From positions 1 to 46,555 of the forward strand of contig CAMYIZ010000051.1 in NCBI GenBank assembly GCA_947258585.1: a stretch of 46,555 nucleotides of DNA, in the 5' to 3' direction. Each line of letters opens with the position of its first letter. The first letter of the stretch is position 1. The DNA comes from an uncultured Haliea sp. (GTDB lineage: Bacteria; Pseudomonadota; Gammaproteobacteria; Pseudomonadales; Halieaceae). The notes below the pieces were generated by a model that worked only from the letters and a program-made list of their open reading frames with translations, was not told the origin of the DNA and did not search any database. This document shows positions 1 through 6,484 of this stretch, one piece after another. A program made the position numbers and the translations under genes.

Positions 1-50
1 CGCTCGACCTCCAGATCGGATATGCCTAGAATGTTTCCTGCGTGGGACAT
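1..50 (-). CDS. N-terminus of a probable ISL3-family transposase, cut by window edge
   Basis: An ATG on the minus strand at 50-48 opens a frame reading MSHAGNILGISDLEVE and leaving the window without a stop. A purine-rich GGAGAG lies about 8 nt upstream of the ATG, which supports a real start. Short openings of the type 'ILGI.DLEVE' resemble the start of ISL3-family transposases, and the neighbouring terminal repeat beginning GGCTCTTC also fits ISL3. Only 16 residues are visible, so the family call rests mainly on the repeat and position. It could be another short hypothetical gene. Confidence 0.45.
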   Translation of the reverse strand, partial: MSHAGNILGISDLEVE

Positions 51-128
51 CGGTATTCTCTCCATTAAACGATCTTCGCAAAATCAGTTTAATGAATACC
101 GGTGTCCCCCGTTAATGATGAAGAGCCA
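1..128 (-). mobile_element. End of an ISL3-like insertion sequence
   Basis: Read on the minus strand, the segment starts at 127 with GGCTCTTCATCATTAAC, continues through an AT-richer leader, and reaches a ribosome site and the transposase-like start codon at 50. This layout (terminal repeat, about 75 nt of leader, transposase start) is that of the left end of an insertion sequence. ISL3-family terminal repeats commonly begin GGCTCTT or GGGTCTT. The other end and the transposase body lie outside the window. Confidence 0.45.
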
Positions 129-129
129 G

Positions 130-151
130 ACGGTCCCTCGGGGCCGTTTTT
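130..151 (+). terminator. Intrinsic terminator between the two repeat copies
   Basis: ACGGTCC pairs with GGGCCGT (7 bp with one G-T pair) around a CTCG loop, followed by five T residues. It would stop plus-strand transcripts before they run antisense into the HDOD gene. It sits directly outside the terminal repeat at 111-128. Confidence 0.5.
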
Positions 152-171
152 GCATTGGAGGGAAATTCGGG

Positions 172-201
172 GCTCTCCCTGCTCTCCCCGCGGCTCTCCC
201 C
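172..201. repeat. Short GCTCTCCC tandem repeat
   Basis: Three copies of GCTCTCCC(C/T) occur at 172-180, 181-189 and 193-201, the last after a 3-nt spacer. The repeat is non-coding and lies between the two IS-end copies. No function is evident. Confidence 0.5.
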
Positions 202-233
202 ACTTTGGCGCGCACCAATATTCAGCAAACCCG

Positions 234-250
234 GTTAATGATGAAGAGCC
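234..250 (-). repeat. Second, solo copy of the IS terminal repeat
   Basis: The minus-strand sequence GGCTCTTCATCATTAAC at 250-234 is identical to the 17 bp at 127-111 and in the same orientation; the identity extends one more base (18 bp). The flanks differ. It may be the true outer end of the element, or a relic end left by an earlier related insertion. Confidence 0.6.
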
Positions 251-281
251 ATGATGCCAGGTGACGGCTGCCCCCTGACCA

Positions 282-1286
282 TCAGGACATGGCAGACACC
301 ATGGACTGGATGTCCTCCTCGGCGGCCTGCAGGGTTGCCTGCAGTGTGCTGGCATCCATCCTCAGGCGGGCGAGGGAGTCGAGATCACCGAGATGCCCCG
401 CCGCCTTGATGCCTGCCCGGGCGATGATATTGGCGATCAACAGCACATCACTCAGGTCCGCGGCGTCGATTCGGTCTCTCTCCTTCACCTCCTGCTCGTC
501 GACCGCGTGGGCGACTATCTCCGGGAGTTCCCAGGACTCCACGATCGCCCGGGCGACGCCGGTATGCCATTGCGCGATCAGTCGGTCCAGTGCCTTGCGG
601 TCCGAAAACAGCTCGGCATGTTGGGCGGCCCTGGTGTAGATGTAGAATTTTCCCACTGAACCCAGGAGGCCGGCCAGCATGGCCTCGTCAGGCTTGCGCA
701 AGCTGCGCACTTCCCTGGCAACGACATAGGCTATCGCCGCGACCTTGACGCTGGTCCGGCGCAGGGCATTCAGTTCACTGAAACAGGCAGTGCCCGGGGG
801 TGGCTGAAAAGCCTCCCGGGCAGCGTATGACATGGCGGCGTTTTGTACCATGGTCAGGCCCACCCGCGAGATCGCGGTGGGAATGTCGGTGATTTCGATT
901 GGGCCTCTGCGCATCAGTGCCGAGTTGGCCATACGCATCAGGCGTGCGGCGAGGGCGGGTTCTGTCGCTACGACAGCGGCCAGCGAGCGGTTGTCGGAAG
1001 CGGGGTCCTGGATGCACTGCTGTATCCGCAGGGCCGTGTCGGGAAATGGTGGGAGGTCGAACTCGCCCTGCTGCAGATCTGTTGCAAGCTGCCTTACGAA
1101 TGCCATCGCAGCTTCATTGACGACCGGCAGCTGTGACGGTTGCTCGTCTTCCTCATCCTCCTTGAACGGATTGACGTGCCTGGAAGACGTTTTTTTACAT
1201 AGGTATCCATACCACACGCTCAGCGACAGGTAAATATCGAGCAGTAGTTTAAGCCAAGAGCAGCGCCCGTAGCGAGCCCCCCCCAC
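282..1286 (-). CDS. HDOD domain protein
   Basis: This 334-residue protein has one HDOD domain (about residues 70-270), a catalytically degenerate relative of HD phosphohydrolases usually linked to signalling, biofilm or stress control. Visible family traits are FDLPPFPDTALRIQQ, a helical VVATEPALAARLMRMANSA segment and the AISRVGL stretch. The frame opens with a GTG at 1286, only 4 nt after the LysR stop, so the two may be co-transcribed. The first 30 residues include a hydrophobic stretch (LKLLLDIYLSLSVWYGYL) followed by KK, which could be a membrane anchor or an over-long start call; a second GTG exists at 1217. No conserved partner is seen nearby. Confidence 0.8.
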   Translation of the reverse strand: MGGARYGRCSWLKLLLDIYLSLSVWYGYLCKKTSSRHVNPFKEDEEDEQPSQLPVVNEAAMAFVRQLATDLQQGEFDLPPFPDTALRIQQCIQDPASDNRSLAAVVATEPALAARLMRMANSALMRRGPIEITDIPTAISRVGLTMVQNAAMSYAAREAFQPPPGTACFSELNALRRTSVKVAAIAYVVAREVRSLRKPDEAMLAGLLGSVGKFYIYTRAAQHAELFSDRKALDRLIAQWHTGVARAIVESWELPEIVAHAVDEQEVKERDRIDAADLSDVLLIANIIARAGIKAAGHLGDLDSLARLRMDASTLQATLQAAEEDIQSMVSAMS

Positions 1287-1290
1287 TTGC

Positions 1291-2163
1291 CTAGTCCGGC
1301 AACACCTCCGCCAAGTGATTCACGAACAGCCGCACCTTGGCCGACAAGTGTCTGTTGTGTGGATATACCGCCCACACTGCGGTATCTGTCGGTTTGAACT
1401 GTTCCAGAACGGGCTGGAGTTGTCCCTCGTCCACCGCCCCGCGGACGTAGAAATCGGGCAGTTGCACCAGCCCCAGGCCCGACCTGGCCGCGTGGACCAG
1501 CGCCCGGCCGTTGTTGCTGCGCCAGTTGCCGTTGACTTCAAGGTCGAAATTGCGCTGCTTGTCCCTGAATCGCCAGGTGTTGAGGGTGCCGACAAGGCAG
1601 TTGTGATTCACCAGTGCGGCCACGTCCTGCGGACTGCCGTAGCGATCGAGATAGCCGGGTGCGGCGCAAGTCACCAGCCGGCGACTGCAGATGCGCCGGG
1701 CAATCAGTGAGGAGTCCCGCAGTGTTCCCGCCCGGATGGCGATGTCATAGCCCTCGGCGATCAGGTCGACCAGGCGATTGTTGAAGTCGATGTCGATGCT
1801 GATACCGGGGTGCTGGGCCACGAACGCCGCTGCGGCAGGTGCAATAAAGTCTTCCCCGAATGCTCCCGCCACGGTCATTCTCAGGCGCCCGCGGGGCCTC
1901 TCCTGCAAGTCCTGGACGGCGTCCTCCGCCTCCACCAGGGTGGTGAGAACGTCCTGGCAGCGGAGGAAGAATGCCTGGCCGACCTCCGTCACTGACAGTT
2001 TCCGCGTTGTGCGTACGAGTAGCTGTGCGCCAAGTCGGGATTCCAGCAGCGCGATCTGTTTGCTCACATGCGATTTCGACACACCCAGGGCATCGGCCGC
2101 GCGGGAAAAACTCTCGTGCTGCACCACGGCGACAAAGGCTTCAATACCCTCCCATTTATGCAT
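1291..2163 (-). CDS. LysR-family regulator, divergent from the formaldehyde genes
   Basis: A 290-residue LysR-type transcriptional regulator. The N-terminal winged helix-turn-helix is clear (about residues 1-60: FVAVVQHESFSRAADALGVS, then SKQIALLESRLGAQLL), followed by the effector-binding LysR_substrate domain (about 90-290). It is transcribed away from the glutathione-dependent formaldehyde dehydrogenase gene across a 140-bp gap that contains a 23-bp palindrome. Divergent LysR regulators beside class III alcohol dehydrogenase genes are common in proteobacteria, so control of that operon in response to formaldehyde or its glutathione adduct is a reasonable inference, not shown. Confidence 0.9.
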   Translation of the reverse strand: MHKWEGIEAFVAVVQHESFSRAADALGVSKSHVSKQIALLESRLGAQLLVRTTRKLSVTEVGQAFFLRCQDVLTTLVEAEDAVQDLQERPRGRLRMTVAGAFGEDFIAPAAAAFVAQHPGISIDIDFNNRLVDLIAEGYDIAIRAGTLRDSSLIARRICSRRLVTCAAPGYLDRYGSPQDVAALVNHNCLVGTLNTWRFRDKQRNFDLEVNGNWRSNNGRALVHAARSGLGLVQLPDFYVRGAVDEGQLQPVLEQFKPTDTAVWAVYPHNRHLSAKVRLFVNHLAEVLPD

Positions 2164-2207
2164 TGTGGTCTCGCATTGGCATGGCGGTCACTCGCAAAAG
2201 TGTTTCT

Positions 2208-2230
2208 ATATGGAAATAGTTTTTTCATAT
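2208..2230. promoter_or_regulatory. Palindromic operator candidate for the LysR regulator
   Basis: An imperfect 23-bp palindrome, ATATGnAAA and TTTnCATAT around a 5-bp centre, with mismatches only at pairs 6/18 and 10/14. It is centred at 2219, about 55 bp upstream of a predicted start of transcription for the dehydrogenase gene and 45 bp upstream of the LysR start codon, where LysR-type proteins usually bind. Confidence 0.55.
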
Positions 2231-2238
2231 TACATTGG

Positions 2239-2267
2239 TTAATCTTTATTGGAGAACAAAATATACT
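2239..2267 (+). promoter_or_regulatory. Predicted promoter of the formaldehyde oxidation operon
   Basis: A good -10 hexamer TATACT (2262-2267) lies 17 bp after a weak -35 TTAATC (2239-2244), and the palindrome sits just upstream. A poor -35 with an upstream activator site fits an activated promoter. Confidence 0.4.
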
Positions 2268-2303
2268 GAGATTCGTTCACATTAGAGTTGGTGGAGACAG
2301 TCT

Positions 2304-3410
2304 ATGAAAAGCCGGGCAGCGGTCGCATTCGAGGCGGGAAAGCCTCTGGAAGTGGTGGAAGTGGATCTGGAGGGCCCGCGCCAGGGCGAGGTACTGGTTG
2401 AGATCAAGGCCACCGGGGTTTGCCATACCGACGCATTCACCCTGTCGGGCGACGATCCTGAGGGCGCTTTCCCCGCTATCCTCGGTCATGAGGGCGCCGG
2501 CGTGGTGGTCGACGTGGGCCCGGGGGTGAAGAGCCTGCAAAAGGGCGACCATGTGATTCCGCTCTATACCGCCGAATGCCGTGAGTGCAATTTCTGCCTC
2601 AACCCCAAGACCAATCTGTGCCAGGCCGTCAGGGCCACCCAGGGCCAGGGTGTGATGCCGGATGGAACCAGCCGTTTTTCCCTCGATGGCAAGCCCATTC
2701 TGCACTACATGGGCTGCTCCACCTTTTCCAACTACACGGTGTTGCCGGAAATTTCCCTGGCCAAGGTGCGCAAGGACGCCCCGTTCGACAAGATCTGCTA
2801 TATCGGCTGCGGGGTGACCACGGGCATTGGCGCGGTCGCTTTCACCATGAAAGTCGAGGCGGGCGCCACGGTGGCTGTGTTCGGCCTCGGTGGCATAGGG
2901 CTGAATGTCATCCAGGGCGCGCGGATGGTCGGGGCGAGCCGTATCATTGGCGTGGACCTCAACCCGGCCAAGGTCCCGCTGGCCAGGCAGTTCGGCATGA
3001 CCGATTTCGTCAACCCCAAAGAGGTGGACAACGTCGTGGAACATATCATCGAGTTGACCGGCGGCGGGGTGGACTACAGCTTCGAGTGTATCGGCAACGT
3101 GAATGTCATGCGCCAGGCACTGGAGTGCTGCCACAAGGGCTGGGGCCAGAGTTGTATCGTGGGCGTGGCGGGCGCCGGGCAGGAAATTTCCACCCGTCCC
3201 TTCCAGCTGGTAACCGGGCGCTCCTGGCGCGGAACGGCCTTCGGTGGCGCCCGGGGCCGCACCGACGTGCCCAGGATCGTCGACTGGTATATGGATGGGC
3301 GGATCAATATCGACGACCTGATCACCCACACCATGCCCCTGGATGACATCAACAAGGCGTTCGACCTGATGCACTCCGGGGAAAGCATTCGCTCGGTGGT
3401 GCTGTACTAG
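2304..3410 (+). CDS. frmA: S-(hydroxymethyl)glutathione dehydrogenase (class III alcohol dehydrogenase)
   Basis: Oxidises S-hydroxymethylglutathione, the spontaneous adduct of formaldehyde and glutathione, to S-formylglutathione with NAD. The 368-residue length is typical. Catalytic zinc ligands are visible as C40 (TGVCHTD) and H62/E63 (GHEGAG). The structural zinc set is C92, C95, C98 and C106 ([11 protein letters not shown]). The nucleotide-binding GLGGIG and the class III signature [13 protein letters not shown] are present. A GGAG lies 8 nt before the ATG. The hydrolase for the next step follows 80 bp downstream on the same strand, so the pathway is continuous. Confidence 0.97.
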   Translation: MKSRAAVAFEAGKPLEVVEVDLEGPRQGEVLVEIKATGVCHTDAFTLSGDDPEGAFPAILGHEGAGVVVDVGPGVKSLQKGDHVIPLYTAECRECNFCLNPKTNLCQAVRATQGQGVMPDGTSRFSLDGKPILHYMGCSTFSNYTVLPEISLAKVRKDAPFDKICYIGCGVTTGIGAVAFTMKVEAGATVAVFGLGGIGLNVIQGARMVGASRIIGVDLNPAKVPLARQFGMTDFVNPKEVDNVVEHIIELTGGGVDYSFECIGNVNVMRQALECCHKGWGQSCIVGVAGAGQEISTRPFQLVTGRSWRGTAFGGARGRTDVPRIVDWYMDGRINIDDLITHTMPLDDINKAFDLMHSGESIRSVVLY

Positions 3411-3420
3411 GGCGCTTTCT

Positions 3421-3477
3421 CGTCCGTTACGGTCCCTGGCCCGCCGCGCCATAGAGCGGACGGTGGGCACTTTTTTT
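3421..3477 (+). other. Hairpin-like element with T tract between frmA and fghA
   Basis: CGTCCG (3421-3426) is complementary to CGGACG (3457-3462), and a run of seven T follows at 3471-3477, after an 8-nt gap. The spacing is not that of a classical intrinsic terminator. It could attenuate expression between the two genes, or be chance. Confidence 0.3.
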
Positions 3478-3490
3478 GATGAGGGTGGCC

Positions 3491-4324
3491 ATGAACATAG
3501 TCAATGATCAGCGTTGCTTTGGTGGCAGACAGCTGCGTATTTCTCACTACGCCGGGTCGCTGGCCTGTGACATGCATTTTTCCCTGTACCTTCCGCCACA
3601 GGCAGAGCACGAGCAGGTGCCCGTGCTGTACTGGTTGTCCGGCCTGACCTGTACCGACGAAAATTTCGTCACCAAGGCCGGAGCGCAGCGCTACGCCGCC
3701 GAGCACGGCGTGGCTATCGTGGCCCCGGACACCAGCCCGCGGGGTGAGGGGGTGCCGGACGACCCGGAGGGCGCCTACGACTTCGGCCTGGGAGCGGGGT
3801 TCTACGTCGATGCAACGCAGGCACCCTGGTCCAAGCACTACCGGATGTACGAATACATTGCAGTTGAGCTACCGGGCTTTGTCGAGCAGCACTTCCCGGT
3901 GAGTGCAAGCCAGGTCGGCATTTTCGGTCACTCCATGGGTGGCCACGGCGCGCTGACCATCGCCCTGCGGAATCCAGACAAGTTCCGCTCCGTGTCGGCG
4001 TTTGCACCGATCGTCTCCCCCATGCGCTGTCCCTGGGGCCAGAAGGCCCTGGCAAATTATCTCGGCGACGATCGGGAACAGTGGCGACAGTACGACACCA
4101 CTGAATTGCTGGCCGGGGCCAGCCCCCTGCCGATGCTGGTCGACCAGGGCGACGCGGACCAGTTTCTGCGGGAGCAGCTGAAAACAGAGCTGTTGGTTGA
4201 AGCCCTCGATAGCGCGGGGTTGACTGCCGATGTGCGTATGCAGCCAGGTTACGACCACAGCTATTTTTTTATCGCCAGCTTCATGGGTGACCACATTCGG
4301 TTCCACCGCAATAACTTGGGCTGA
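3491..4324 (+). CDS. fghA: S-formylglutathione hydrolase
   Basis: An esterase-D type alpha/beta hydrolase that splits S-formylglutathione to formate and glutathione, the second step of formaldehyde oxidation. Catalytic residues are visible: nucleophile S148 in GHSMGGH, Asp in DQGDADQF and His in GYDHSYFF. The oxyanion region WLSGLTCTDENF is typical. I chose the ATG at 3491 because GAGG lies about 6 nt upstream and it gives 277 residues, the family norm. Earlier in-frame TTG (3476) and ATG (3479) are less likely. Confidence 0.95.
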   Translation: MNIVNDQRCFGGRQLRISHYAGSLACDMHFSLYLPPQAEHEQVPVLYWLSGLTCTDENFVTKAGAQRYAAEHGVAIVAPDTSPRGEGVPDDPEGAYDFGLGAGFYVDATQAPWSKHYRMYEYIAVELPGFVEQHFPVSASQVGIFGHSMGGHGALTIALRNPDKFRSVSAFAPIVSPMRCPWGQKALANYLGDDREQWRQYDTTELLAGASPLPMLVDQGDADQFLREQLKTELLVEALDSAGLTADVRMQPGYDHSYFFIASFMGDHIRFHRNNLG

Positions 4325-4424
4325 TGGAGCCCGGCAACGGCTCCCGGCATTTGGCACAGGGTCTGCCGGTGGAGGTATACTCCTTTCCACGCCGCACAAT
4401 AAGTCAATCTTCAGAGGTGGGTTC

Positions 4425-4916
4425 ATGCCTGGAGCAACCGCGCCGCAGGCCGACGTGATTCAGTCTGCCATTGCCACCCATGGTCAGCGGCCTGGCGCGC
4501 TGCTGCCGATACTGCATGCGATCCAGGATGGGCTGGGCTACATCCCTGGCGACGCCATCGCAGCCATTGCGCAAGCGCTCAACCAGAGCCGGGCAGAGGT
4601 GGCAGGCGTACTCAGTTTTTATCACCACTTCCGGACCAGGCCGCCGGGAAACGCGGTCGTGCAGATATGCCGTGCGGAGGCCTGCCAGGCGGTGGGCGCG
4701 CGGCAGCTGGAGAGCCACGCCAGGCAGCGACTGGGCACTGACTACCACGCCACTTCTCAGGAGGCACGGATCAGCCTGGAGCCCGTGTACTGCCTGGGCA
4801 ATTGTGCCTGCGGGCCTTCGGTTCGAATTGGAGATGAAGTGTATGGTCGCGTCTCCCCGGCAGTATTCGATGCGCTGCTGGAAGCACTGGACAGCGATGT
4901 GGTGGTGGTGCAGTGA
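4425..4916 (+). CDS. fdsG: NAD-dependent formate dehydrogenase gamma subunit
   Basis: A 163-residue NuoE-like subunit that carries a [2Fe-2S] cluster and helps pass electrons from FdsA to the NAD site on FdsB. Cluster ligands are C82, C87 (CRAEAC) and C123, C127 (CLGNC). The start at 4425 has AGAGGTGG upstream; an upstream in-frame extension lacks a ribosome site. Its stop codon overlaps the fdsB ATG by one base (TGATG), a sign of translational coupling. The gene is 100 bp downstream of the S-formylglutathione hydrolase gene and supplies the third step of the pathway. Confidence 0.93.
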   Translation: MPGATAPQADVIQSAIATHGQRPGALLPILHAIQDGLGYIPGDAIAAIAQALNQSRAEVAGVLSFYHHFRTRPPGNAVVQICRAEACQAVGARQLESHARQRLGTDYHATSQEARISLEPVYCLGNCACGPSVRIGDEVYGRVSPAVFDALLEALDSDVVVVQ

Positions 4917-6484
4917 TGGCTACGCGGATCTATGTGCCCTCCGACACCAGCGCCCGGTCGCTGGGCGCTGATGCGGTCGCGACGGCCATTGAGCGGGAGG
5001 CGATGGCGCGCAAGATCGACCTTGAGCTGGTGCGCAACGGCTCGCGGGGCCTGTTCTGGCTGGAGCCGCTGCTTGAAGTGGAGACGCCTGCGGGCCGGGT
5101 AGCCTATGGCCCCGTGCGCGCAGAGGATGTGGGCGAGCTGTTCGAAACGGGCCTGTGCTCGGGGGAATCCCGGCACGCGCTGTTCCAGGGGCGGCCAGAG
5201 GATATTCCCTTCCTGCGCAAGCAGCAGCGGCTGACCTTTTCCAGGGTGGGACTGGGCGATCCGCTGTCGCTGGGCAACTACGTCGAACTCGCTGGCTTCC
5301 GGGGGCTCAGCCGCGCCCTGACCATGGCCGGGGAAGATATCGTGCGCTGGGTGACGGAGTCGGGCCTGCGCGGTCGTGGCGGCGCAGCGTTTCCAACGGG
5401 CATCAAGTGGCAGACCGTGCTGGATACACCGTCCCCACAGAAGTACGTGGTGTGCAATGCCGACGAAGGGGACTCCGGCACCTTTGCTGATCGCCTGGTG
5501 ATGGAGTGCGACCCCTACCTGCTGATCGAAGGCATGATCATCGCGGGCGTCGCCGTCGGGGCCACGCAAGGCTATATTTACCTCCGCTCGGAATATCCCC
5601 TGGCGCTGCGGGTCATGAACGAGGCCATCGCACGCGCCTATGCGGCGGGCTACCTCGGTGAGGGTATTCGCGGCACGAGCTACCGCTTTGATCTTGAGGT
5701 CCGGCTTGGGGCCGGGGCCTACATCTGCGGCGAGGAAACAGCCCTGCTCGAGAGCCTGGAGGGCAAGCGCGGTATGGTGCGGGTCAAGCCGCCCCTGCCT
5801 GCCGTCAAAGGATTGTTTGGTCAGCCGACGGTCGTCAACAATGTGCTGTCGCTGGCTGCTGTGCCGTTTATCCTCGATCGCGGGCCCGCAGCCTACGCGG
5901 ACAGTGGCATGGGCCGCTCACGGGGTACCTTGCCGGTCCAGCTGGCGGGAAACATCGCCCGGGGCGGTCTGGTGGAACTGGCTTTTGGCGCCACCCTGCG
6001 CGAGCTGCTCTATGACTTCGGCGGCGGCAGCCACAGCGGCAGGCCACTGCGGGCGGTGCAGGTGGGCGGCCCCCTGGGCGCCTATCTGCCGGAGTCGCAG
6101 TGGGATACGCCGCTGGATTACGAAGCCTTTGCTGCCATGGGTGCCATGCTGGGCCACGGCGGGATTGTTGCCTTTGACGATACGGTGGATCTGCGCCAGC
6201 AGGCGCGCTTTGCCATGGAGTTCTGCGCCGTGGAGTCCTGCGGCAAGTGTACGCCCTGCCGCATCGGCAGTACCCGCGGTGTCGAGGTGATCGATCAGCT
6301 GGCGACTGCCGCGGACAGGGAGGCGAACCTGACGCTGCTGCAGGAGCTGTGCGAAACCATGACCGACGGTTCCCTCTGCGCCATGGGCGGGATGACGCCC
6401 TACCCGGTGCTGAGCGCCCTCCGGCACTTCCCCGAAGATTTCACCGTTGGCGGAGAACCGTGTGGTTCCCGGGAGCCCGTCTGA
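4916..6484 (+). CDS. fdsB: NAD-dependent formate dehydrogenase beta subunit
   Basis: A 522-residue NuoF-like subunit with a fused N-terminal thioredoxin-like/NuoE-like part (about 1-110), then the FMN- and NAD-binding core. Visible features are the glycine-rich LRGRGGAAFPTGIKW, the acidic NADEGDSGTFADR, GAGAYICGEETALLES, and the C-terminal [4Fe-4S] motif ESCGKCTPCRIG. It takes electrons from the cluster chain and reduces NAD. It is coupled to fdsG upstream (1-base overlap) and to fdsA downstream (1-base overlap), so the three subunits are probably made in fixed ratio. Confidence 0.95.
   Translation: MATRIYVPSDTSARSLGADAVATAIEREAMARKIDLELVRNGSRGLFWLEPLLEVETPAGRVAYGPVRAEDVGELFETGLCSGESRHALFQGRPEDIPFLRKQQRLTFSRVGLGDPLSLGNYVELAGFRGLSRALTMAGEDIVRWVTESGLRGRGGAAFPTGIKWQTVLDTPSPQKYVVCNADEGDSGTFADRLVMECDPYLLIEGMIIAGVAVGATQGYIYLRSEYPLALRVMNEAIARAYAAGYLGEGIRGTSYRFDLEVRLGAGAYICGEETALLESLEGKRGMVRVKPPLPAVKGLFGQPTVVNNVLSLAAVPFILDRGPAAYADSGMGRSRGTLPVQLAGNIARGGLVELAFGATLRELLYDFGGGSHSGRPLRAVQVGGPLGAYLPESQWDTPLDYEAFAAMGAMLGHGGIVAFDDTVDLRQQARFAMEFCAVESCGKCTPCRIGSTRGVEVIDQLATAADREANLTLLQELCETMTDGSLCAMGGMTPYPVLSALRHFPEDFTVGGEPCGSREPV

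Noticed and set aside
111-251. Integron attC-like or CRISPR-like reading of the two 18-bp direct repeats
   Set aside because: Only two copies, no inverse core site pair and irregular flanks; an IS end explains them better.
2277-3470. 397-codon minus-strand frame opposite frmA
   Set aside because: Antisense to a strongly conserved enzyme; no domain or ribosome site.
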